From the IMG/VR virus record IMGVR_UViG_3300044630_004692, positions 1 through 64,000 of that record: a stretch of 64,000 nt of DNA. The stretch is one strand, 5' to 3'. Numbering within the stretch: position 1 is the stretch's first letter; the number at the start of each line of letters is the position of its first letter. This document shows positions 1 to 5,180 of the stretch, in pieces. A program made the translations under genes and the position numbers. The notes under the pieces were generated by a model. The model had not been told where the DNA came from, ran no database searches, and saw only the letters and a program-made list of their open reading frames with translations. The stretch comes from a virus.

Positions 1-12
1 CATACGGATAGA

Positions 13-40
13 GATTAGGTCCCTGGTTTCACACCTAATC
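13..40 (+). other. hairpin upstream of tRNA-Ala
   Basis: GATTAGGT (13-20) is complementary to ACCTAATC (33-40) with a 12-nt loop, just before tRNA-Ala. No T-run follows, so it is not a classical terminator. It may be a processing stem or the tail of an upstream RNA cut off by the window edge. Confidence 0.4.
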
Positions 41-45
41 CATCT

Positions 46-118
46 GGGGGATTAGCTCAGTTGGTAGAGCGCCTGCTTTGCAAGCAGGATGTCAGCGGTT
101 CGAGTCCGCTATCTTCCA
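46..118 (+). tRNA. tRNA-Ala (TGC)
   Basis: The acceptor stem GGGGGAT pairs with ATCTTCC (two G-U pairs), with discriminator A118. D arm, anticodon loop with TGC and a T arm with TTCGAGT are all standard. CCA is not encoded. It reads GCA codons, as expected of an AT-rich phage supplementing a GC-rich host. Confidence 0.95.
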
Positions 119-138
119 TTCCCACTATATTATTTTCT

Positions 139-396
139 ATGGGAGACTCAGTTAAGTATCAAATTGAAAAAGCTGAACATGCACTTCGTTCTGCACTAGA
201 ACTAGGTGCTATGCATGAAGACCCTTATACTCTTCATACTATTGTAGAAGCTTTACAAAAGATAGGTTACATTATTATAATGGGTAAAGTTCAAACATCA
301 ACGGAAGATTTTAAAGTAGAAGGTGGAATTCCTTTTGCAACTAATTATCCAGATGTAAATGATGTTGTTTCTCCAGACATTAATTTTGTTACCTAA
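139..396 (+). CDS. hypothetical protein, 85 aa
   Basis: The ATG at 139 lies 20 nt after tRNA-Ala; starting further upstream would run into the tRNA. The N-terminal two thirds look helical and acidic, with an alternating hydrophobic pattern, and the C-terminal third is Pro/Asp/Asn-rich. No signal peptide, membrane segment or recognisable motif. Short genes between tRNAs are usual in cyanomyovirus variable regions. Function unknown. Confidence 0.75.
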   Translation: MGDSVKYQIEKAEHALRSALELGAMHEDPYTLHTIVEALQKIGYIIIMGKVQTSTEDFKVEGGIPFATNYPDVNDVVSPDINFVT

Positions 397-449
397 ATAA
401 AATCAATACTTCTCAAGCCTATCAACGATGCTCAAACAGAGAAGTCACT

Positions 450-521
450 GCGGAATTAGTTCAGTGGTAGAACGTCAGCCTTCCAAGCTGAATGTCAGGG
501 GTTCAAGTCCCCTATTCCGCT
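450..521 (+). tRNA. tRNA-Gly (TCC)
   Basis: The acceptor stem GCGGAAT pairs with ATTCCGC. The anticodon stem TCAGC/GCTGA holds the loop CTTCCAA with anticodon TCC, and the T loop is TTCAAGT. CCA is not encoded. A possible leader stem, ACTTCTC near 409 with GAGAAGT near 440, lies upstream. Confidence 0.95.
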
Positions 522-542
522 TCCTCAAACATTGAGGTTATT

Positions 543-698
543 ATGTCACTTATTTCACAAAAAGATAGGGACCTTGCTATTGAAGCACTGGACTTCTATC
601 TCTTCAATAAAAAGTTTGACTTTACTGAAGCAAAACGAGCAGAAGTAAATGCTCTTATTAATTGGATTAAATTGGAAAAATCTAAGCATGAAAATTAA
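543..698 (+). CDS. hypothetical protein, 51 aa
   Basis: A short, charged, probably helical protein starting at the ATG 21 nt after tRNA-Gly. Its 3' end overlaps the next gene by 11 nt, suggesting translational coupling. No recognised domain. The start inside the tRNA that a longer frame would need is not plausible. Confidence 0.7.
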   Translation: MSLISQKDRDLAIEALDFYLFNKKFDFTEAKRAEVNALINWIKLEKSKHEN

Positions 699-852
699 TC
701 TTTGGTATTGTGAAACGATGAATCAATGGAGGTGGACTCTTGTAGACGACCACCGCCCTGTTATCAAAATGGAATCAGGTCAACAACCTGACCTTCGCGT
801 AGCAATGAATGACATTGCAAACACTGTTGAATATATGTTATCTCATCAGTGA
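688..852 (+). CDS. hypothetical protein, 54 aa
   Basis: Starts at the ATG at 688 inside the end of the preceding gene, the tight packing typical of this phage. It is rich in Trp near the N-terminus (residues 5-16) and ends six bases before tRNA-Asn. No domain recognised. Confidence 0.7.
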   Translation: MKINLWYCETMNQWRWTLVDDHRPVIKMESGQQPDLRVAMNDIANTVEYMLSHQ

Positions 853-858
853 TTTCAT

Positions 859-930
859 TCCAGAGTAGCTCAGTGGCAGAGCTGGCGGCTGTTAACCGCT
901 CGGTCGCAGGTTCAAATCCTGCCTCTGGAG
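859..930 (+). tRNA. tRNA-Asn (GTT)
   Basis: Acceptor TCCAGAG pairs with CTCTGGA. The anticodon stem GGCGG/CCGCT carries the loop CTGTTAA with anticodon GTT, and the T loop is TTCAAAT. It is followed at once by a small inverted repeat (TGCTATA/TATAGCA, 932-948), perhaps a 3' processing signal. Confidence 0.95.
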
Positions 931-954
931 TTGCTATACAATATAGCAAAAAAT

Positions 955-1032
955 GTAGGAACCAAAACCTCTTCCTGGTCATGGCTAGGTAATGTGAAGA
1001 GGGAGGCTTAAGGTGATGCTCTCCCCTCCTAC
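955..1032 (+). ncRNA. candidate three-way-junction RNA in an intergenic stretch
   Basis: The 132 nt between tRNA-Asn and the next gene hold no gene but fold well by eye. Stem 1 is GTAGGA 955-960 with TCCTAC 1027-1032. Stem 2 is CCTCTTC 968-974 with GAAGAGG 996-1002, capped by CTGG/CTAG. Stem 3 is GGGAG 1001-1005 with CTCCC 1021-1025. Stems 2 and 3 compete for two bases. It is tRNA-sized and ends in TACCA, but has no tRNA D or T arm. I do not recognise it as a known riboswitch; it could be the 5' leader of the next gene or a free RNA. Confidence 0.4.
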
Positions 1033-1062
1033 CACTAAATACATGTATCGGTAGATACAGTC

Positions 1063-1326
1063 ATGAAATACAAAATCTCCTCAAAGTATTGTTATTACAA
1101 TAATGAAATTGTAGAGATGTATTTCATTAATAATGTTCCATTTACTTTTAATGAACTTCCTACAATAATGCAGGAAGACCCATATGTTCAAGTTGAAGCA
1201 TCTTCTAATCAAGAATATACTCCAGAAGATTTATATAGAACTTCGTTTTATTTAATTGATGAAGAATGTCATCCTTGTTTATTCCCAGTAGATTTAGAAA
1301 ATCCTGAGGACATGCCAAATGATTGA
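1063..1326 (+). CDS. hypothetical protein, 87 aa, upstream of the cpeT-like gene
   Basis: An acidic protein rich in Tyr and Asn. It starts at ATG 1063 about 30 nt after the structured region and overlaps the start of the cpeT-like gene by 8 nt, so the two are probably co-translated. Two Cys residues lie in the last third (near residues 69 and 72). No domain recognised. An accessory role to the lyase is only a guess from position. Confidence 0.75.
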   Translation: MKYKISSKYCYYNNEIVEMYFINNVPFTFNELPTIMQEDPYVQVEASSNQEYTPEDLYRTSFYLIDEECHPCLFPVDLENPEDMPND

Positions 1327-1840
1327 TAAATTTTTATCATACTTAGAAGGAACGTTTGATAATAAAACTCAAGCATATACCTATCCTGGTGCATTTGGTC
1401 ATATTCAAATTACTCATAAGATTATAACAAATAATCTTGTATATGGAGAACAAGGATATGTTTATTGCAATGGAACTCCATATAGACAATTTGTATTAGA
1501 AATTTTTCAGGATGATAATTTTATTATTGTACAAAATTACAAATTAAATAACCCAGAAAAATTTTTAGGATTCAATAATTTAAATTTGATGACAAGCTCA
1601 GATATTTCATTAAATGAAAAATGTAATATCTATTTCACCGAAAGAAATAATATATTTTATGGTGAAAGTATTGGGTGTGAATGTTATGTTAATTGGTCTA
1701 ATACATTAACCTATCTACAAACATATTCTCATCTTTCATCTGAATATTATTTTGTTGAGGATATTGGAATTAGTATGGAAACTGGAAAACAAATTTGGGG
1801 TTCCAGAAATGGAAAATTTCATTTTTATAAAATAAAATAA
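1319..1840 (+). CDS. cpeT: CpeT/CpcT-like phycobiliprotein lyase
   Basis: CpeT/CpcT proteins attach or chaperone bilin chromophores on phycobiliproteins. The 173 residues follow the family pattern: an N-terminal LxGxFDNKTQA segment (about residues 8-20), a central PYRQFVLEIF block (near 53-62), then CNIYF and FYGES around 101-116, GCECYVNW near 118-125 and a C-terminal WGSRNGKFHF segment. It is slightly short for host members. Cyanophages are known to carry cpeT, thought to keep phycobilisomes working during infection. It sits among tRNAs and small genes rather than beside other pigment genes. The substrate cannot be told from sequence alone. Confidence 0.85.
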   Translation: MIDKFLSYLEGTFDNKTQAYTYPGAFGHIQITHKIITNNLVYGEQGYVYCNGTPYRQFVLEIFQDDNFIIVQNYKLNNPEKFLGFNNLNLMTSSDISLNEKCNIYFTERNNIFYGESIGCECYVNWSNTLTYLQTYSHLSSEYYFVEDIGISMETGKQIWGSRNGKFHFYKIK

Positions 1841-1843
1841 TAC

Positions 1844-1917
1844 GCCTCTGTAGCTCAGTTGGATAGAGCAGGGCTTTTGTAAAGCTCAGGTCGCATGTTC
1901 AAGTCATGTCAGGGGCT
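1844..1917 (+). tRNA. tRNA-Thr (TGT)
   Basis: Acceptor GCCTCTG pairs with CAGGGGC (one T-G pair). The anticodon stem GGGCT/AGCTC carries the loop TTTGTAA with anticodon TGT, and the T loop is TTCAAGT. It begins 3 nt after the cpeT-like stop codon, so the two are probably one transcript. Confidence 0.93.
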
Positions 1918-1936
1918 TAAAATAAATATTAATTCT

Positions 1937-2149
1937 ATGTACGAAAATCAAACCGAGTTTGAATGGCATTTACTTGACTTTGGAAAAAAAGTAGAGTATA
2001 TTCTTGCTGCAGAAATGGCTGGTAGAGTTAATGCCAATGATGCCTATAAACAAATTAAAGATTTATTTGAAGACCTTAAAAAGTTTCGTAAAAAAGAAAA
2101 GAAGCAAGATAATCCTTTAGATTACGATAACATTCCTGAGAGGTATTGA
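1937..2149 (+). CDS. hypothetical protein, 70 aa
   Basis: The ATG at 1937 is the first one clear of tRNA-Thr. The protein is predicted all-helical, with a Lys-rich stretch near residues 45-58 and an acidic, Pro-containing tail. No motif that gives a function. The next start codon follows the stop within 3 nt. Confidence 0.75.
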   Translation: MYENQTEFEWHLLDFGKKVEYILAAEMAGRVNANDAYKQIKDLFEDLKKFRKKEKKQDNPLDYDNIPERY

Positions 2150-2151
2150 TT

Positions 2152-2739
2152 ATGTTTACACAAGGACTGGTTGAAACTGAAAACGAAGACCCTGGATTTG
2201 AGATTACTCATCTCTCATTCCGCAAAAGAAGGTCAGAGAATATGTATGGTGGTCCTGTGCATTACTATGTTGGCAACATCGTATTTCGTTTGACTAACGA
2301 GGATGCGAAGCGTCGCATGGAATACATCATGCAAGAGAACGAGAGAGTTCGTGTAGCACCAGACGAGGAGTTACACAACAAGTATTACGATGGTCTTCAC
2401 TTCAAGTTCAATACTGAAGAACGAGAAGAGGATGCTGTAGAAGATGAGGATGGACAAAAGTTCTATCCATTAGATATTATCAACAAAGAAGGCATCAAAG
2501 ATGAGGATGTATTCATCTGGGGATACCGTCGTAACATGGACCCTCTACATGACTTCATTGAATACATTGAGAAGTTTGATTGTTACAGAATGCACGAATA
2601 CTTTCAAGACACACCAGTAGTTCGTGGTATAATACAGTATCTCCAAGACATGAAAGATGGTAAACCTAATCCAAGCCGCACGGTCTATCATGAGCAGTTC
2701 CTCTCAACGCTCACAAACCTCTGCTGGTGGTGGGACTAG
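2152..2739 (+). CDS. hypothetical protein, 195 aa
   Basis: An acidic soluble protein (Glu/Asp-rich around residues 100-125) ending in a run of Trp. I prefer the ATG at 2152 over a TTG two codons upstream because a GAGAGG ribosome site lies 8 nt before it. Codon use is slightly GC-richer than its neighbours. It overlaps the next gene by 50 nt in a different frame. No recognised family. Confidence 0.75.
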   Translation: MFTQGLVETENEDPGFEITHLSFRKRRSENMYGGPVHYYVGNIVFRLTNEDAKRRMEYIMQENERVRVAPDEELHNKYYDGLHFKFNTEEREEDAVEDEDGQKFYPLDIINKEGIKDEDVFIWGYRRNMDPLHDFIEYIEKFDCYRMHEYFQDTPVVRGIIQYLQDMKDGKPNPSRTVYHEQFLSTLTNLCWWWD

Positions 2740-2863
2740 AACCTGCTCCAAATGCAAAACTGAGAAACCCCTTGACAAGGACCACTACCAAGTGGTAAAA
2801 TACTTTCGTTCTGGTTTCTCCTATTATTGCAATGAATGCAATAAACCCAAACCCAAGGATTGA
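2690..2863 (+). CDS. small CxxC...CxxC zinc-ribbon-like protein, 57 aa
   Basis: After a Ser/Gln-rich N-terminus it has two CxxC pairs, CSKC near residues 20-23 and CNEC near 48-51, with an Lys-Pro-rich tail. This resembles the zinc-binding half of HNH/endonuclease-VII-like proteins, but no HNH catalytic residues follow. No later ATG or GTG exists in frame, so the 50-nt overlap with the upstream gene seems real. Its stop codon overlaps the -35 of the tmRNA promoter. Confidence 0.65.
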   Translation: MSSSSQRSQTSAGGGTRTCSKCKTEKPLDKDHYQVVKYFRSGFSYYCNECNKPKPKD

Positions 2864-2888
2864 CAAGATACTCTGTTCGTGGTATCAT
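2860..2888 (+). promoter_or_regulatory. sigma70-like promoter of the tmRNA
   Basis: TTGACA (2860-2865), 17-bp spacer, TATCAT (2883-2888) preceded by TG at the extended -10 position. Predicted start about 2895, exactly where the tmRNA acceptor piece would begin. Confidence 0.8.
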
Positions 2889-2894
2889 AAATAT

Positions 2895-3069
2895 GTCGGT
2901 TGGAAACCCAACCTAACTCATTCTGGACTGGGGTTCGACTCCCCACACCTCCATTCACGGGGGTGAACTGGTATCGACGGGGTGGGGGATGCGAGAACAA
3001 ATCTCAACAACATCGTAAAATTTGAGAGGACTTCTGTTGCTGTATAGTAACGAACTCTGACTCACAATC
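2895..3069 (+). ncRNA. ssrA: circularly permuted (two-piece) tmRNA
   Basis: tmRNA with its halves swapped. The 3' half comes first: the T arm TGGGG-TTCGACT-CCCCA (2929-2945), then the acceptor strand CACCTCC (2946-2952) and discriminator A2953. A 5-nt spacer follows, then the 5' half starting GGGGGTG (2959-2965), which pairs with that acceptor strand and keeps the G3-U70 pair read by alanyl-tRNA synthetase. Next come the conserved TGGTATCGACGGGG D-like segment and a tag frame NNIVKFERTSVAV from 3006, ending in TAG TAA (3045-3050). Cyanobacterial tags share NNIVKF. Permuted tmRNAs are established in marine picocyanobacteria. The role is rescue of stalled ribosomes. Piece ends are estimates. 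Confidence 0.9.
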
Positions 3070-3087
3070 GGGGGGAATTCCCCCCTT
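3070..3087 (+). terminator. intrinsic terminator after the tmRNA
   Basis: GGGGGG (3070-3075), loop AATT, CCCCCC (3080-3085), then TT. The stem is strong and the T-run weak. It closes the tmRNA transcription unit. Confidence 0.7.
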
Positions 3088-3113
3088 CAAAATATAATAT
3101 AAATTGTTTAAAC

Positions 3114-3476
3114 ATGGCAATTAAATACAATCTAACAATTGATAAACTTGAAAAAATTACATCACTTAATGAATTTAATAATGTAATTAATGCAGTATCA
3201 GTTGTAATTAATGCATATTCTGAAGAATATCCAGATATTACATACGAATGTAGTGGAGATATCAAACTAGATGTTTCTAAAATTATTGAAGACCAATTTA
3301 TTTCTTTTGAAGAAATTACACAGGAAGTAGTTCTTGATTGGATTCTTAAAAAGGAAGGAGTAGAAACTGTAGAAGAATTTTCTTTATTAAAATTTTCAAT
3401 TGCCAACATTCAATCTCGCATCAATAATCTAAACGAAAAAGAATTAATTGATGTAAATTGGACAATAAGTAATTGA
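3114..3476 (+). CDS. hypothetical protein, 120 aa
   Basis: Starts at ATG 3114, 27 nt after the tmRNA terminator. Acidic, mixed alpha/beta by composition, beginning with a short beta-like segment (residues 2-9) and largely helical after residue 60. No Cys-rich motif except one Cys near residue 45, and no membrane segment. Not recognised. The stop is followed at once by the first copy of the 3484 repeat family. Confidence 0.8.
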   Translation: MAIKYNLTIDKLEKITSLNEFNNVINAVSVVINAYSEEYPDITYECSGDIKLDVSKIIEDQFISFEEITQEVVLDWILKKEGVETVEEFSLLKFSIANIQSRINNLNEKELIDVNWTISN

Positions 3477-3483
3477 TATATAG

Positions 3484-3520
3484 TCTCGGAGTAGACTTTA
3501 AACTCTGCCCTGGTCGGGAG
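3484..3520 (+). repeat. imperfect ~37-nt repeat, copy A
   Basis: Shares the core TCGGA...GACnTTAAA...TGCCCTGGT with copies at 3726-3761 and 3783-3820. It lies between two small genes. The spacing of TTAAA and CTGGTCG resembles the anticodon-to-variable region of the tRNA-Leu at 33773, so a tRNA-derived origin is possible. Confidence 0.5.
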
Positions 3521-3538
3521 CAACCCCCTTTAATTCCT

Positions 3539-3736
3539 ATGGAAAATACCCAAATCTGTTCACTCAAGTTATCAAGAGTCTGCTCTGAAATTGAAAGTGT
3601 AATTAATACACTTAAACAAATTCAAGTCCATATGGACTTGAAAACTTATGTTAAAGTTGATGAGACAATTAGAAAACTTGATGAACACAAACAATATATC
3701 TGGCAAATATATAAAGATATTGATGTCTCGGAATGA
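3539..3736 (+). CDS. hypothetical protein, 65 aa
   Basis: Starts at ATG 3539; a longer frame would need a TTG start at 3473 and would translate repeat copy A, so I reject it. The product is helical, with a leucine/isoleucine heptad-like pattern over residues 8-50 that suggests a coiled coil. Its last four codons overlap repeat copy B. Function unknown. Confidence 0.65.
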   Translation: MENTQICSLKLSRVCSEIESVINTLKQIQVHMDLKTYVKVDETIRKLDEHKQYIWQIYKDIDVSE

Positions 3737-3761
3737 CTTAAAAACTTGCCCTGGTGGAGTC
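3726..3761 (+). repeat. imperfect ~37-nt repeat, copy B
   Basis: Begins TCTCGGA like copy A and contains GACTTAAAAACTTGCC and CTGGTGG. It overlaps the end of the 65-aa gene and then runs into non-coding sequence. Confidence 0.5.
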
Positions 3762-3889
3762 AAACATGACCCAATTTAGTCCTCGTCGGATTGGACATTA
3801 AATATGCCGACTGGTGCGGATGAGGAGTTTTTTAACTCCGCCGAGTTTCCAATTTTCTCGTAAACAAAATTGGTGGCGAGCCTGCAAAG
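3737..3889 (+). other. non-coding stretch with serial hairpins
   Basis: No gene is seen. It contains repeat copy C (3783-3820), a GGAGTT-TTTT-AACTCC hairpin (3824-3839) and a CCAATTTT/AAAATTGG hairpin with a 9-nt loop (3849-3873), and runs up to a strong promoter. It may be the structured 3' end of the upstream transcript or a small RNA locus. Confidence 0.5.
3783..3820 (+). repeat. imperfect ~37-nt repeat, copy C
   Basis: TCGTCGGATTGGACATTAAA, then TGCC and ACTGGTGCGGA. The most diverged of the three copies, about 57 nt after copy B. Confidence 0.45.
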
Positions 3890-3923
3890 GGGGTTGACAA
3901 CCCCTAACAGCTCCTAGTATAAT
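3890..3923 (+). promoter_or_regulatory. strong sigma70-like promoter with the -35 in a hairpin
   Basis: TTGACA (3894-3899), 18-bp spacer, perfect TATAAT (3918-3923). The -35 sits in the inverted repeat GGGGTT-GAC-AACCCC (3890-3904). Predicted start about 3930, a few bases before the tRNA-like element, so it should drive that RNA and probably the SLH/porin-like gene. Confidence 0.8.
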
Positions 3924-3933
3924 AGGAGCATAT

Positions 3934-4003
3934 GGAAGTGAAGCCAACTGGAGCGGCACGGAGACAATCCATACAGTAGTTGGTTCGATTCCAACCACTT
4001 CCA
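3934..4003 (+). ncRNA. tRNA-like element with an abnormal anticodon arm
   Basis: Acceptor GGAAGTG/CACTTCC, D-like stem GCC/GGC and a perfect T arm GTTGG-TTCGATT-CCAAC are present, with discriminator A. The 17 bases where the anticodon arm belongs (3958-3974) do not form a 5-bp stem with a T33 loop; only GGA/TCC can pair. Total length is 70 nt, slightly short. It is either a decayed tRNA with a small deletion or a non-decoding tRNA mimic. The promoter directly upstream shows it is meant to be transcribed. Confidence 0.6.
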
Positions 4004-4008
4004 CACAA

Positions 4009-4016
4009 TATAAATA
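4009..4016 (+). promoter_or_regulatory. T4-late-type promoter box TATAAATA
   Basis: An exact match to the T4 late promoter core, 25 nt before the start codon of the SLH/porin-like gene and right after the tRNA-like element. It would give this gene late expression in addition to the upstream promoter. Confidence 0.6.
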
Positions 4017-4040
4017 AATTGTTGTAATTCTTAACATACT

Positions 4041-4901
4041 ATGATGATTCGTTCATTTATTGCTGCTGGTGTTGTTGCTGCCTCTATGGCTGCCCCTGCC
4101 ATGGCACAAGTCACCAGTGTTTCACAACTGCGTGATGTTCAACCAACTGAGTGGTCATACCAGGCTATCTCTAACCTAGTATCACGTTATGGTTGTGTTG
4201 CTGGTTTCCCTGATGGTACTTTCCGTCCTGGTGAACCTGCTACTCGTGCTCAACTTGCTGCACTAACCAACGCATGTCTGGACCGTATTAGTGAATTCCA
4301 AACTGCTGCAGATGCACAGCTAGCTGCTGCTCTTCGTGCAGAATTTGCTAAAGAACTAGGTGCTACCAATGCCCGTGTAAGTGCTCTTGAACTTGCTGCT
4401 GCTCAAAAAGCTCAAGGTGTAGGTAACTATCTTGGTCTTGGCGTACTGCTAAACAAGCAGGGTGTTGATGGTGATGGTAAGTCTGTTAACAGCACTATCT
4501 CTGGTGGTACTCTCCAGGCTCGCTATGCTGTAAAGACTTTTAGCAACCAGAATGCTGTTTCTGTTCGTCCTTACATCAACGCTGTAGCTGGTCCTAATAG
4601 CAACATCGGTGCTGCTGGCGGTGCTATGGTTTCCTATGACTGGAGCATCTCTCGTGCTGCATCTGGCGTTAGCCGTGCTAACATCTACGCAGGTGCTGGT
4701 TATCAAGTTCCTTTCGTAAATGGTGTTGAAGCAAATGCTCAACCTGCTGTTGGGACTGGTACTGCCGTTCTTGCCCTTGGTCTTGAAGGTCGTATCACCA
4801 ACTCTCTGGTTGGTTTTGCTGACCTGAAGTTCCCGACTCAAAATGCTGGTGGAGGTTCTTACTCTCCTGTGTTTACCACTGGTCTGGGCTTCAAGTTCTG
4901 A
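4041..4901 (+). CDS. SLH-domain outer-membrane porin-like protein, secreted
   Basis: 286 residues. There is a clear signal peptide (residues 1-22, ending AMA before Q). A single S-layer-homology domain follows (about 32-82), with PDGTFRPGEPATRAQL at its centre. Next is an Ala/Glu-rich helical segment (about 86-120), then a beta-rich region ending in FTTGLGFKF with a terminal Phe, the usual outer-membrane barrel signal. Cyanobacterial SLH porins have this order but are commonly larger, so the barrel here looks shortened. Codon use is GC-richer than the surroundings, like psbA, pointing to host origin or high expression. Possible roles: altering envelope permeability or blocking superinfection (inference). 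A second ATG one codon on is equally possible. Confidence 0.8.
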   Translation: MMIRSFIAAGVVAASMAAPAMAQVTSVSQLRDVQPTEWSYQAISNLVSRYGCVAGFPDGTFRPGEPATRAQLAALTNACLDRISEFQTAADAQLAAALRAEFAKELGATNARVSALELAAAQKAQGVGNYLGLGVLLNKQGVDGDGKSVNSTISGGTLQARYAVKTFSNQNAVSVRPYINAVAGPNSNIGAAGGAMVSYDWSISRAASGVSRANIYAGAGYQVPFVNGVEANAQPAVGTGTAVLALGLEGRITNSLVGFADLKFPTQNAGGGSYSPVFTTGLGFKF

Positions 4902-4914
4902 TTTTCTGACAATC

Positions 4915-4938
4915 GGGGGTTGACAAACCCCCTTTTTT
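4915..4938 (+). terminator. intrinsic terminator after the SLH/porin-like gene
   Basis: GGGGGTT (4915-4921), loop GACA, AACCCCC (4926-4932), TTTTTT (4933-4938). The loop and left arm contain the -35 of the hli promoter. Confidence 0.85.
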
Positions 4939-4948
4939 CATATATACT
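4920..4948 (+). promoter_or_regulatory. hli promoter nested in a terminator
   Basis: TTGACA (4920-4925), 17-bp spacer made of the terminator's right arm and T-run, TATACT (4943-4948). Predicted start about 4955, 20 nt before the first hli gene. Confidence 0.75.
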
Positions 4949-4974
4949 AATGTAACAATTCTTAATGAACTAAT

Positions 4975-5169
4975 ATGACGGTAACAACTAATGAGCGTGG
5001 GCAAATGAATATGTTTGCTAATGAGCCCACAATGTATTATGAAAACTACGGGATGTATACCCCTTCAGAAATCAAGGAACGTACAAATGGACGCTGGGCT
5101 ATGGTCGGTATTATTGCTGGCTTTATTTCTTATTCTATCACAGGTAAACTATTCTTCGGAATCTTTTGA
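4975..5169 (+). CDS. hli: high-light-inducible protein (Hli), 64 aa
   Basis: Hli proteins are one-helix relatives of light-harvesting proteins that bind chlorophyll and carotenoid and protect photosystem II. The C-terminal half carries the signature: ERTNGRWAMVG (about residues 35-45) with the Glu and Asn/Arg that bind chlorophyll, then one membrane helix and the ending FFGIF. The N-terminal 30 residues are hydrophilic; internal ATGs at 5005 and 5011 are alternative starts. First gene of a short unit running to a terminator at 5396. Cyanophage hli genes are well known and act with phage psbA. Confidence 0.92.
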   Translation: MTVTTNERGQMNMFANEPTMYYENYGMYTPSEIKERTNGRWAMVGIIAGFISYSITGKLFFGIF

Positions 5170-5180
5170 GGAGGAAAACA

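Noticed and set aside
1-12. Possible 3' end of a tRNA at the window edge
   Set aside because: No T-arm consensus or acceptor partner is visible in bases 1-45; only a hairpin can be supported.
932-948. Inverted repeat TGCTATA/TATAGCA after tRNA-Asn as a terminator
   Set aside because: Followed by A rather than T on the plus strand and preceded by T on the minus strand, so it lacks a terminator T-run in either direction.
3473-3538. N-terminal extension of the 65-aa gene from a TTG
   Set aside because: It would translate repeat copy A, whose relatives at 3726 and 3783 are largely non-coding, and needs a rare start.
3934-4003. Calling the element a normal tRNA with a named anticodon
   Set aside because: Shifting the loop through all registers gave no 5-bp stem with T33, so no amino acid can be assigned.
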